A program made the position numbers and the translations under genes. From Bacteroidota bacterium (lineage in GTDB: Bacteria > Bacteroidota > Bacteroidia > Bacteroidales > CAIXZF01): a stretch of DNA of 43,891 nt. This document shows, in pieces, positions 1-6,496 of the stretch. The notes under the pieces are model-generated. The model was not told the origin of the DNA, did not search any database, and saw only the letters and a program-made list of their open reading frames with translations. Each line of letters opens with the position of its first letter. Position 1 is the stretch's first letter. The DNA lies in contig JAPLDE010000057.1 of the NCBI GenBank assembly GCA_026391855.1, positions 1-43,891 on the forward strand, in the 5' to 3' direction.

Positions 1-734
1 CCCCCGACCCCTCCCCAGGAGGGGAGGGGAGTAGTAAGTCCGTATTTGCTGAGTTTTTCCAGTATGGCTGGTTGAGGGGATGAACCGGTTACTCCTTCAA
101 TGGGTCTTTTGTCGAGGTCATAGCAGAGGGCTGTCCAGTTGCCGGTTTCGAGACATCGTGCCATGTGGATTTTCCGGATCAGGGCCGGGAGAACATGGGA
201 GGTTTCCAGGTTATAGTTGTCGTTGGGACCGTAAAGGTTTGTCGGCATCACACTTAGAAAATTGCAGCCATACTGGCGGAAGTAATTTTCGCACATTTTG
301 ATCCCTGCAATCTTGGCGATGGCATAGGGTTCATTGGTGTACTCAAGTTCACCGGTAAGCAGGTATTCCTCTTTCAGCGGCTGTGGGGCTAAGCTGGGGT
401 AGATACAGGAACTTCCGAGGAACAGCAGCTTTTTCACCCCGTTGAGATAAGCAGCATGAATGACATTATTCTGGATCATCAGATTCTCATATAGGAACTG
501 CGCTCTGTAGGTGTTATTAGCCATGATCCCGCCAACTTTGGCGGCAGCAACAAAGACGTATTCAGGTTTTTCTTGGTTGAAAAAAAGGTTCACGGCCGAC
601 TGGCTGGTGAGATCGAGTTCGCGGATAGTTCTGACTATCAGGTTATTGTAGCCGGCATTTTCCAGCGTACGATAGAGAGCGGAGCCAACCATTCCAAGAT
701 GACCAGCAATATAAATTTCACTTTCTTTTTCCAT
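1..734 (-). CDS. fcl: GDP-L-fucose synthase, 3' end beyond the window
   Basis: Epimerase/reductase that converts GDP-4-keto-6-deoxy-mannose to GDP-L-fucose, the step after Gmd. The reading frame runs from ATG at 734 off the left edge (244 codons visible; the family is usually 310 or more). Visible marks of the short-chain dehydrogenase fold are the NADP-binding GHLGMVG at residues 11-17, AAAKVGGI at 63-70, the catalytic serine in GSSC at 107-110, and YAIAK with Tyr137 and Lys141. It follows gmd by 29 bp on the same strand, so the two are probably co-transcribed. Near residue 233 the frame reads through a GC-rich inverted repeat (8-29) coding for [14 protein letters not shown] sequence, in a loop that in my memory of Bacteroidetes homologs is long and variable. 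Function is certain to family level; the C-terminus is unseen. Confidence 0.93.
   Translation of the reverse strand, partial: MEKESEIYIAGHLGMVGSALYRTLENAGYNNLIVRTIRELDLTSQSAVNLFFNQEKPEYVFVAAAKVGGIMANNTYRAQFLYENLMIQNNVIHAAYLNGVKKLLFLGSSCIYPSLAPQPLKEEYLLTGELEYTNEPYAIAKIAGIKMCENYFRQYGCNFLSVMPTNLYGPNDNYNLETSHVLPALIRKIHMARCLETGNWTALCYDLDKRPIEGVTGSSPQPAILEKLSKYGLTTPLPSWGGVG
8..29. repeat. GC-rich inverted repeat inside fcl
   Basis: CCCCTCCCC at 8-16 and its exact complement GGGGAGGGG at 21-29 are separated by AGGA, giving a 9-bp stem with a 4-nt loop. The surrounding gene is much less GC-rich. The frame stays open through it. It resembles the small GC-rich dispersed repeats common between genes in Bacteroidetes genomes, here carried within a coding sequence (inference). 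Confidence 0.6.
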
Positions 735-763
735 GACAATGGTTGGGAGAAAAGTTTAGGCAA

Positions 764-1807
764 TTAAATACTACGGATGTGTGCTTTGGCAAAGTCAGCC
801 TCCACCATTTTTCTGACGAGGTCGATAAAGGTGGTTTTGGGTTCCCATCCAAGGGTGTTTTTTGCTTTTGAATAGTCGCCGATGAGCAGGTCGACCTCAG
901 TGGGCCTGAAATAGCGGGGGTCGATCTCAACGACGATATTTTTATTTTCGGTAAGACGGGCTTTTTCATTAATACCGGAACCTTCCCAACGGATCTCATG
1001 ACCCAGGACACTGAAGGCTTGTTCAACAAATTCTCTGACGCTATGGGTCTGGCCGGTGGCCAGGATAAAATCACCGGGATGATCAGCCTGGAGGATACGC
1101 CACATTCCTTCGACATATTCAGGTGCATAGCCCCAATCCCTCCGGGCATCGAGGTTCCCAAGCCGGAGGACATCCTGCAAACCTGCGACAATGTTAGCCA
1201 CGGCCACACTGATTTTCCTGGTAACGAAAGTTTTTCCTCTTCTTTCCGACTCATGGTTAAAGAGGATACCGTTGCAGGCAAAGAGGTCGTATGCTTCACG
1301 GTAATTTACCACTATCCAGTAGGCATATAGTTTTGCCACGCCATACGGGGACCTGGGATAGAAGGGTGTATTCTCATTTTGCGGTACCTGCTGAGCTTTT
1401 CCGAAGAGTTCGGAGGTTGAAGCCTGGTAGAACCTTGTTTTAAGGCCTGATTCCCTGATGGCATCCAGGAACCGAAGGGTCCCGATCGCATCCACTTCAG
1501 CTGTATATTCAGGGACTTCGAAAGAAACCTGGACATGGGACTGGGCACCCAGGTTATAAATCTCATCGGGGTGGATCTTTTCAAGCAGGCGGTTCAGGTT
1601 TGAGGAATCGGTGAGGTCGCCGTAATGCAGGAAAAGTCTCTTGTTCAGGAGATCAGGGTCCTGGTACAGGTGATCGATGCGAAAAGTATTGAAAGAACTG
1701 GAACGGCGGATGATACCGTGAACGTGATAACCTTTTGTAAGTAGCAGTTCAGTAAGGTAAGAGCCATCCTGTCCTGTGATTCCGGAAATAAGAGCAGTCT
1801 TGGGCAT
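764..1807 (-). CDS. gmd: GDP-mannose 4,6-dehydratase
   Basis: Dehydrates GDP-D-mannose to GDP-4-keto-6-deoxy-D-mannose, the precursor of GDP-L-fucose and related deoxyhexoses for surface glycans. The 347-aa product starts [18 protein letters not shown], with the NADP-binding GITGQDG at residues 9-15 and the R-R-S-S-S-F-N-T segment typical of Gmd. The catalytic set is visible as T131-S-E133 and Y155xxxK159. Length is close to the usual 345-375. It lies 113 bp downstream of the UpxY-like gene and 29 bp upstream of fcl, consistent with an operon. A 9-bp tandem repeat ends only 2 nt before the start codon, so translation initiation or mRNA folding could depend on its copy number. Confidence 0.97.
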   Translation of the reverse strand: MPKTALISGITGQDGSYLTELLLTKGYHVHGIIRRSSSFNTFRIDHLYQDPDLLNKRLFLHYGDLTDSSNLNRLLEKIHPDEIYNLGAQSHVQVSFEVPEYTAEVDAIGTLRFLDAIRESGLKTRFYQASTSELFGKAQQVPQNENTPFYPRSPYGVAKLYAYWIVVNYREAYDLFACNGILFNHESERRGKTFVTRKISVAVANIVAGLQDVLRLGNLDARRDWGYAPEYVEGMWRILQADHPGDFILATGQTHSVREFVEQAFSVLGHEIRWEGSGINEKARLTENKNIVVEIDPRYFRPTEVDLLIGDYSKAKNTLGWEPKTTFIDLVRKMVEADFAKAHIRSI

Positions 1808-1809
1808 AA

Positions 1810-1898
1810 TTATGGAGGTTATGGAGGTTATGGAGGTTATGGAGGTTATGGAGGTTATGGAGGTTATGGAGGTTATGGAGGTTATGGAGGTTATGAGG
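1810..1898. repeat. 9-bp tandem repeat (VNTR) directly upstream of gmd
   Basis: Nine perfect head-to-tail copies of TTATGGAGG (CCTCCATAA on the coding strand of gmd) run from 1810 to 1890, followed by a degenerate copy TTATGAGG. The array fills most of the upxY-gmd gap and ends 2 nt from the gmd ATG. The apparent reading frame of HNL repeats across it is only translated repeat. Confidence 0.97.
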
Positions 1899-1920
1899 AA
1901 TTGGTAAAGTTAAAAAGAGT

Positions 1921-2412
1921 CTAAATTCTTTTGATGGCACCGGCAGGGATGTTCACTTTAATCGTGTAACCCAGGTGGTCGATTCTGAGAATAAGGCGTT
2001 TACTGCCCTGAAGGGTAATTATTTCACCGATGAGTCCATTCATTGAACCGGATATGATCTGAACTTTTTCACCCGGAGAAAGGTGTTCTTCGAGGACTTC
2101 CAGTTCGTTAGTGTTAGCTAGCAGGATCTTCAGTGATTTTATCTGGCTGTCAGGGATTTCGGCAGCTTTACCGGAAAAAGTAACGAATCTTACCACACCC
2201 GGAGTTTCTATTACCTGCAGGTATTGTTTCAGCTCGATATTAACAAAAACATACGAACGGATCAGGGGTTCCTCTATCCATTTTTTCCGATCGGACCATT
2301 GTTTTAGTTTCCTGACCAGGGGCAGGTAAGTTTCTATACCAATTCTGTCGAGCAACAGTTGGGTTTTCTTTTCTGAACGTGGTTTTGTGTATATGGCGTA
2401 CCAGGAGGGCAT
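1921..2412 (-). CDS. UpxY/NusG-family transcription antiterminator
   Basis: Specialised NusG paralog (RfaH/LoaP/UpxY type) expected to bind RNA polymerase and prevent premature termination across the downstream polysaccharide operon. The 163-aa protein starts MPSWYAIYTKPRSEKK, the typical NGN-domain opening; the NGN domain covers about residues 3-100 and a C-terminal KOW domain starts near SPGEKVQIISG. I prefer the ATG at 2412 over an in-frame one at 2457, because the extra 15 residues would come from a low-complexity purine-rich tract. It is the first gene of the minus-strand sugar locus (then gmd, fcl), the usual position of upxY genes in Bacteroides capsule loci. A TATCTTTG element lies only 4 nt before the start codon. 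Confidence 0.88.
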   Translation of the reverse strand: MPSWYAIYTKPRSEKKTQLLLDRIGIETYLPLVRKLKQWSDRKKWIEEPLIRSYVFVNIELKQYLQVIETPGVVRFVTFSGKAAEIPDSQIKSLKILLANTNELEVLEEHLSPGEKVQIISGSMNGLIGEIITLQGSKRLILRIDHLGYTIKVNIPAGAIKRI

Positions 2413-2416
2413 GGGG

Positions 2417-2424
2417 CAAAGATA
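2417..2424 (-). promoter_or_regulatory. Candidate -7 element of the upxY-like gene
   Basis: TATCTTTG (CAAAGATA on the plus strand) matches the Bacteroidetes -7 consensus TAnnTTTG. It ends 4 nt before the ATG at 2412, so transcription from it would give an almost leaderless mRNA. No good -33 box was found 19-21 bp upstream, so it may be fortuitous. Confidence 0.35.
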
Positions 2425-2520
2425 ATAAGAAGGAAGAAGGCAGAGGGCAGAAGGCAAAAGGAAAGTTTTAATGGAGAAGTGGAAGGTTGGAAGGAAAGGG
2501 AAAAAGGGGGAATTGTTTTT
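2421..2520. other. Purine-rich tract between tRNA-Asn and the upxY-like gene
   Basis: About 100 nt of mostly A and G on the plus strand, including GAAGG/GAAGGC microrepeats near 2430-2460. It lies in the upstream region of the minus-strand polysaccharide operon. No gene is supported here; short reading frames across it are low-complexity Leu/Pro/Ser translations. Confidence 0.6.
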
Positions 2521-2532
2521 TTGAGAAAAGAG

Positions 2533-2563
2533 TTTGGAGATTTTAAAAATAGTATTAATTTTG
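2533..2563 (+). promoter_or_regulatory. Promoter of tRNA-Asn
   Basis: TTTG at 2533-2536 and TAATTTTG at 2556-2563 are separated by 19 bp, an exact fit to the primary sigma factor promoter of Bacteroidetes. Transcription would begin near 2570, about 10 nt before the mature tRNA. Confidence 0.85.
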
Positions 2564-2579
2564 CGCTCCGATTCAATAA

Positions 2580-2653
2580 TCCTCCTTAGCTCAGTTGGTT
2601 AGAGCATCTGACTGTTAATCAGAGGGTCGCTAGTTCAAGTCTAGCAGGGGGAG
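2580..2653 (+). tRNA. tRNA-Asn (GTT)
   Basis: A 74-nt cloverleaf folds by eye. The acceptor stem is TCCTCCT with AGGGGGA (one G-T pair); the D stem is GCTC/GAGC. The anticodon stem TCTGA/TCAGA holds loop CTGTTAA with anticodon GTT at 2614-2616. The T stem is GCTAG/CTAGC around TTCAAGT. The discriminator is G2653 and the next bases are CAA, so CCA is not encoded. It has its own promoter and terminator. It stands at the border between the conserved sugar locus and the accessory region that follows, a common integration target. Confidence 0.97.
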
Positions 2654-2663
2654 CAAAAATATC

Positions 2664-2698
2664 AAGGCTTTCAGAAAATTTTTCTGAGAGCCTTTTTT
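2664..2698 (+). terminator. Rho-independent terminator of tRNA-Asn
   Basis: A 14-bp stem (2664-2677 with 2681-2694, one G-T pair) closes a 3-nt loop and runs into seven or more T residues. It lies 10 nt after the tRNA. Confidence 0.9.
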
Positions 2699-3059
2699 TA
2701 TTTACTACATAATTTACTACACAACTTATACTGCATCTATTGGTTTCCTATTCCAAAACAGAGAAACATTATTTCCATGTTTAAGATGTAGAAATTAATG
2801 TAAGTGCTTAATAATCAATAGGAATTAATGGTTTTACGTCAGTTTCCCAATTCCATTAACCTCAAGCTTCATTAAATCTATACCTTGCTTCATTTAGCTC
2901 TAATTATTGGGGGATAATAGACGGATAGTACCGTATTTAATTGCCTGTTTTTGATGATATTAAGTAAGAATAAACAGCCCCGCCTTTATAGCAGGGTTGC
3001 TTATATATTTTCCTCCACACTTGCCTGAGAGGAATAGGCTAACAGATTTTCAGGCTCCG
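2699..3059. other. AT-rich stretch without a recognisable gene
   Basis: No coding region or RNA could be supported on either strand. It begins with two near-copies of TTTACTACA (about 2700-2720). A weak imperfect hairpin (around 2974-3000) could end transcription of the small minus-strand gene at 3060. Its position directly behind a tRNA and its AT richness fit the edge of an inserted region, but I found no repeated copy of the tRNA 3' end. Confidence 0.5.
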
Positions 3060-3233
3060 TTATTTTTCCTTACGTACACCTTTGTGAGGCTTTCCGTTTT
3101 GATTCACATCATTAAACTGACCAGTATTGGTGTCACGTTTGACCCACTGTTCAGTTTTCGGATTGTAAACTTGCGAACATTCCCGTACAGCACCGTTTCG
3201 ATGTCCGTCTCCGGTTTTACCGTTTTTTGCCAT
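3060..3233 (-). CDS. Small conserved 57-aa protein of unknown function
   Basis: The product starts MAKNGKTGDGHRNGAVR and ends in KGVRKEK. It is short, basic and hydrophilic, without membrane segments. I recognise the pattern MAKNG..GDGHRNGAV...QVYNPKT..WVKRD..TG.F as a small hypothetical protein seen in many bacteria, often in variable regions, but I know of no assigned function. The in-frame extension upstream to 3368 is not typical of the family, so the ATG at 3233 is preferred. It lies downstream of the PIN gene on the same strand with a gap of about 167 bp. Existence is likely from the family resemblance; role unknown. Confidence 0.7.
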   Translation of the reverse strand: MAKNGKTGDGHRNGAVRECSQVYNPKTEQWVKRDTNTGQFNDVNQNGKPHKGVRKEK

Positions 3234-3400
3234 GGTTGACAATATTTGCTTCATAAGCCATTTAATACTGAAGCACTTACGGGTTGCCCAAGGAAGAAAT
3301 TTGGCAGCAATATAAATTGTACTACTTTTACGACTGAAAATATGGCCCCGCCGGACATATATATTCAACCACCCGAGGTTTTACTTCATTGGCTTGAGTT

Positions 3401-3901
3401 TTAGTGCCTAAACTGTTTCAACAGTTTATCTATTTCATGATTTGGTAAGCTTGCATTTATAAGAGCAAGTTTCTTCAATAGTTCAGTTCCTTTTATTTTT
3501 GTAACTATTTGGTCTTCGACAAGTTTAGTGATTACCCATAGGCTGCCATGCACCTCAATACCAAGATTTTCTGCCTCGCTTCTCAGTTTTTTATCACCTG
3601 TGAGTAATAAACACTTTAGGTGATACGATTTCCAAAGAACAGTTTTGTCAGTGATGCCTTTAAAAAATCTCTCCGTTGGGAAATTGCTTATCTCTTCAAC
3701 TTCGTCTTCAGTGAGTGTAAAAACGTTTAGTTTATTAGCTCTGATAAAAGATTCAATCCTCTCTTTCTGAGTCGATTCTAAGATTTCCTTAACGACAAAA
3801 TCGGTGGTGCAAATCTCGAATTCCAATGCAAAAAATTCCGGCAAAACATCAATACTGATGATATCGAAGAACACATTGGTATCGGTTATAATCAGCTTCA
3901 T
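3401..3901 (-). CDS. PIN-domain protein, predicted ribonuclease toxin-like partner
   Basis: A 166-aa protein opening MKLIITDTNVFFD. The PIN acidic residues can be placed at D7 (TDTN), E39 (VVKEIL), D85 (ITDKTVL) and D103 (TGDKKL), the usual four-carboxylate Mg-binding set. Its ATG at 3901 overlaps the TGA of the upstream HTH-ImmA/IrrE gene as ATGA, so the two are translationally coupled and probably act together. A start at 3934 would lie inside the partner gene and is less likely. Pairing of COG2856 (HTH plus Zn-peptidase) proteins with PIN or PIN-like proteins has been predicted as a toxin-antitoxin arrangement. RNase activity and toxicity here are inferred from the family, not shown. Confidence 0.85.
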   Translation of the reverse strand: MKLIITDTNVFFDIISIDVLPEFFALEFEICTTDFVVKEILESTQKERIESFIRANKLNVFTLTEDEVEEISNFPTERFFKGITDKTVLWKSYHLKCLLLTGDKKLRSEAENLGIEVHGSLWVITKLVEDQIVTKIKGTELLKKLALINASLPNHEIDKLLKQFRH

Positions 3902-4971
3902 ACCAAGGGCTGCATTTGTTCTCTGAATCGCCATACAGACGTACCGACAAAATAAGCAGCCTCATTTACTGAAATAAGCTCTTTACCTAAGGCCAGATAT
4001 ATTAACCTTTCAAAACGAACAGGGGCTTCCTTACTCCAGTATCGACCCGGTTCGTTACCGGGCTCATGCAGCTTTCGTGTTCTATAACCAATATTTAACT
4101 GCTTATATACATAATCGTTAATTATACCTAACTGTAAAGCACGGGAAAACAAAGCCGAGAATGAGATGCCCCAACGTTCTTTAATAAATTTTAACTCGTT
4201 CTGATAAAAATGGAACCGGTCTTTGTGGAGGTCTTTCCGTGCCATATCCTCAGGATATAACAACGCACAGGCAAACGTGTGGCAAAGTTTTTCTTCCTCT
4301 TTCTGCTCAATTCCTTCAGGAAAGGTAAGGGAATGGTGCGCAAGTTCATGTAATGCAGTAAATCGTCGCCGCACAATATCATCATTTGGAGAAGCTTTTC
4401 GGAGAATGATTACCTTTTTGTCTCCACTATCAGCTTTTAAACCATCAAATGAATTAGGAGCCTCAATTTCAGCGACTTTGTATCCTTTATCTTCAAGCAT
4501 CTCAACAACATCTGGTATTGGGTCGTACCCCAAATTCCATTTGCTACGCAACGCCTTTGCAGCATCTTCGGCTTCTTTGACATCTGAAACAACTTTAGAG
4601 TAAATGAAATAGTCAACAGGTTCTTTAAGGTTTAAAATGTTTTCTAGTTCAAAATACCGTTCCAAAACTTCCTTGGCCTTTTCTTCAACTGCCTCTTCTT
4701 CACTTTTTGATAATCTAGATCGGTATTTTCGGTAGTCGATATTAGTTAATTCGACCGCAACTGCTGGTTCAGAGAAAAAGAAATCGACTGGAACATTCAG
4801 AACCTCAGACAAGGTATTCAACAAACTACTATCGGGTTTCATTATACCGTGTTCATACTTATTAAGAGCTTGTTTCGATATAACATTCCCTAGCCTATCA
4901 GCTAAGTTCTGGAGCGACAACCCAGCCATTTTTCTGGCTGAGAAAATTCTGTTGGCAAAGTTGGTTTCCAT
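3898..4971 (-). CDS. XRE-type HTH regulator fused to an ImmA/IrrE metallopeptidase
   Basis: A 357-aa two-domain protein. Residues 5-65 form an XRE/Cro HTH (FSARKMAGLSLQNLADRLG..ISKQALNKYEHG). A charged linker follows at about 80-115. From about 120 comes an ImmA/IrrE (COG2856) zinc-peptidase domain with HELAHH at 208-213 and a downstream glutamate (EEEKLCHTFACALL, about 226-236) as likely third ligand. Such proteins repress their own operons and are inactivated by, or carry out, regulated proteolysis. The start at 4971 (METNFANRIF) fits the HTH boundary; the frame extends to 5016. It overlaps the PIN gene by 4 nt. A perfect palindrome at 5025-5038 is a candidate operator. Probably the antitoxin/regulator of the pair. 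Confidence 0.9.
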   Translation of the reverse strand: METNFANRIFSARKMAGLSLQNLADRLGNVISKQALNKYEHGIMKPDSSLLNTLSEVLNVPVDFFFSEPAVAVELTNIDYRKYRSRLSKSEEEAVEEKAKEVLERYFELENILNLKEPVDYFIYSKVVSDVKEAEDAAKALRSKWNLGYDPIPDVVEMLEDKGYKVAEIEAPNSFDGLKADSGDKKVIILRKASPNDDIVRRRFTALHELAHHSLTFPEGIEQKEEEKLCHTFACALLYPEDMARKDLHKDRFHFYQNELKFIKERWGISFSALFSRALQLGIINDYVYKQLNIGYRTRKLHEPGNEPGRYWSKEAPVRFERLIYLALGKELISVNEAAYFVGTSVWRFREQMQPLV

Positions 4972-4993
4972 AAGTCTGTTTGATTTGGGTTGA

Positions 4994-5038
4994 CAAATAT
5001 ACAAATAAAATATCAATCGTCTACATTTTCATGAAAAT
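4994..5038 (-). promoter_or_regulatory. Candidate promoter and operator of the HTH-ImmA/PIN operon
   Basis: TATATTTG (minus strand, 4994-5001) matches the -7 consensus, 22 nt before the ATG at 4971. Upstream lies the 14-bp perfect palindrome ATTTTCATGAAAAT (5025-5038), where an XRE dimer could bind and cover the -33 region. No clear -33 box was seen. Confidence 0.5.
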
Positions 5039-5105
5039 ATTTTTAGTGGTTGCAAACTATACATATTACACTATTGATTATCAAACAGTTTATGATTTTC
5101 TTAGC

Positions 5106-5273
5106 TCAAAACCTGAGTATGAGTAAAGATTTGAAGACAATTGTATCAGTACCCTTTCCAAACAGTTCTGAAATTTGTCTTTGAGTTAACCAGACAGTTT
5201 CCTCTTGAAGAACAACCTCAATTTTAACAGTTCCATCAAGAGTAGTATATAATATGATTTCTGATTTGGACAT
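5106..5273 (-). pseudogene. Truncated RhuM-family protein, N-terminal fragment
   Basis: A 55-codon frame from ATG at 5273 to TGA at 5106-5108. It reads MSKSEIILYTTLDGTVKIEV then ETVWLTQRQISELFGKG, the recognisable N-terminus of RhuM-type proteins, which normally continue for about 300 residues with a virulence-RhuM domain. Resemblance stops after LFGK and the frame ends shortly after, so only the first helix-turn-helix part remains. A TATCTTTG element at 5302-5309 could still transcribe it. It is the first of three decayed genes in a row (RhuM, ORF6N, Fic). Confidence 0.72.
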
Positions 5274-5288
5274 TAACTTATTTGGATG

Positions 5289-5364
5289 TGTAAAACATTA
5301 TCAAAGATATCCAATTGACTGAAGCTTTTATAATGAGGTTTTCAAGAAAGGAGAATGTTTTACA
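5289..5364. repeat. 11-bp perfect inverted repeat around a -7-like element
   Basis: TGTAAAACATT at 5289-5299 and AATGTTTTACA at 5354-5364 are exact complements, separated by 54 nt that include TATCTTTG on the minus strand (5302-5309). It lies just upstream of the RhuM remnant. It could be an operator pair, a transcript hairpin or a remnant of a mobile end. Confidence 0.55.
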
Positions 5365-5435
5365 AATTGCTTTATGGTCGGCATAAAGAATCAGATTGTT
5401 TAACAATCAGTTTAACAATACTTTGAGTATTAATT

Positions 5436-5494
5436 TTCCATAAAACGCTGTAGTCAATGAGGGTGTATTAGTTGCAGCTTTCGACCGTAAGGGG
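5436..5494 (+). repeat. 59-bp dispersed repeat, copy 1
   Basis: Aligns without gaps to 6022-6079 (one base longer by my end choice), matching at 46 of 59 positions. In one plus-strand frame both copies read as [NK]AVV..GVLVAAF, and several differences fall at third codon positions. This copy overlaps the 3' end of the decayed ORF6N gene on the other strand. Confidence 0.65.
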
Positions 5495-5872
5495 AACCAA
5501 CCCGGAATTCCCTAAAAACAGTCGTCTCATTTCAACAAAAGCCTGCATTATTTTAATGCTCACCATAAGGGCCGTTTCGCTTTAAAGAATAGAGGATATC
5601 ATTACTACCCCTTGCTTAGTAAAAACATAGGGGAAAGACGTTGAGTGTTTCAGATTGGCGAACCGGTCACAATTTGTGACCAGTTCCGTATTTTCAATTT
5701 GGTCGAGTTGAAATCTGAAAGTTTCCGGGAAACGGTTGACATTACGTTTAACTGCTTGATTTAATACTTTTGTGCCGACACCATACATCTCTGCCAAATC
5801 ACGGTCTACCATTACTTGTAATCATCTGATGGTCAAGATTCGGTTCTGGATTTCCTGATTTGTTATTAACAT
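5468..5872 (-). pseudogene. ORF6N (KilA-N-type) DNA-binding protein, broken by two stop codons
   Basis: One frame from ATG at 5872 keeps ORF6N-domain features along its length but contains two stops. It begins MLITNQEIQNRILTIR, then TGA at 5822-5824 where family members carry glycine (IRGLQVML). It continues LQVMVDRDLAEMYGVGTK, VLNQAVKRNVNRFPETF and YVFTKQGVVMISSIL. TAA follows at 5582-5584, then SETALMVSIKIMQAFVEMRR in the same frame, ending at 5468. One change (GGA to TGA) would explain the first stop. ORF6N proteins are phage or mobile-element DNA-binding proteins of about 150-300 aa. The surviving open piece is 5582-5812. Confidence 0.85.
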
Positions 5873-5879
5873 TCCCATA

Positions 5880-5972
5880 TCATACTTGAATAATAATCTT
5901 ACCATCAACCTCTTTGTCCCTTATTTCAAAAATAGGCAAATTAGCCGACTTTTTACTTATTGGCCGAGTTTG
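5880..5972 (-). other. Possible C-terminal coding remnant
   Basis: Just upstream of the ORF6N remnant a minus-strand frame reads SKKSANLPIFEIRDKEVDG and then KIIIQV before TGA at 5880-5882. It is open for about 30 codons only and looks like the tail of a lost protein. I do not recognise the family. Confidence 0.3.
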
Positions 5973-6021
5973 GATTTAATTCTATTTAAGAGATTATAAA
6001 TTAATGTCTTGCAAATTCAAC

Positions 6022-6080
6022 TTCCAAAGAAAGCTGTAGTCAAAAAGGGTGTTTTGGTTGCGGCTTTCGGCCACCGGGGG
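6022..6080 (+). repeat. 59-bp dispersed repeat, copy 2
   Basis: Second copy of the sequence at 5436-5494, 78 per cent identical by hand count and in the same orientation. It lies just before the Fic remnant. Together the copies bracket most of the decayed ORF6N gene. Confidence 0.65.
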
Positions 6081-6097
6081 AGAAAAAACAGAGCGAG

Positions 6098-6386
6098 AGT
6101 TATTTTGAATACTTAAGAGTACTGAGGCTGATTAATAAGCCTACGCTTTACATATCAGATTTCATTGAGAAAAATCGAAACCATTATTATGATAAACTTA
6201 CTCCTGCTTTATAAAAAACCAGCGGGTTCAGTTTCATATGTGATAAATGAACTTAATATCAGCAAACAAACTGCTAATGCCTTAATACAGGAATTTGTAA
6301 ATCAGGGAATCCCTAAGGAAAAGACAGGTTTCAGCCGTAACAGGATTTTTATTTTTGAACAGTATCTGAATTTGTTTAAAAGGTAA
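6098..6386 (+). pseudogene. Fic-family protein remnant with internal deletion and frame change
   Basis: Two pieces of a Fic (filamentation induced by cAMP) protein in different frames. The first, in the frame of 6107, reads YFEYLRVLRLINKPTLYISD then FIEKNRNHYYDKL and stops at 6212-6214. This matches the segment after the Fic core, typically LYLSDFFE..R..YYD.L. The second, in the frame of 6165, reads LLLLYKKPAGSVSYVINELN then ISKQTANALIQEF and ends RIFIFEQYLNLFKR at 6386. This is the C-terminal winged-helix tail. The HPFxxGNGR catalytic region and about 80 residues between the two pieces are missing. No function is expected. Confidence 0.75.
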
Positions 6387-6496
6387 AATCAACCAATTGA
6401 AGAAAACTTTGTTTATTACCTCAAAGGGTAAAATTAGTTTGAAGACATACATAATCAAATCGAACGCAAGTGTTGTAAAAAATATAAAGCTTAACC

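Noticed and set aside
1749..1940. Minus-strand reading frame made largely of HNL repeats
   Set aside because: It is the translation of the 9-bp tandem repeat and overlaps the gmd start; there is no protein-like sequence outside the repeat.
2413..2457. N-terminal extension of the UpxY-like protein to the ATG at 2457
   Set aside because: The added residues (SALCLLPSYYL) come from the purine-rich low-complexity tract, while MPSWYAIYTKPRSEKK is the normal family start.
2580..3059. An integrated element using tRNA-Asn as attachment site
   Set aside because: No integrase gene and no second copy of the tRNA 3' end were seen within the window, so integration is only suggested by position.
5436..6080. 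The 59-bp repeat pair as integron attC sites
   Set aside because: The GTTRRRY/RYYYAAC core sites and the paired stem structure are not present, and no integron integrase was found.
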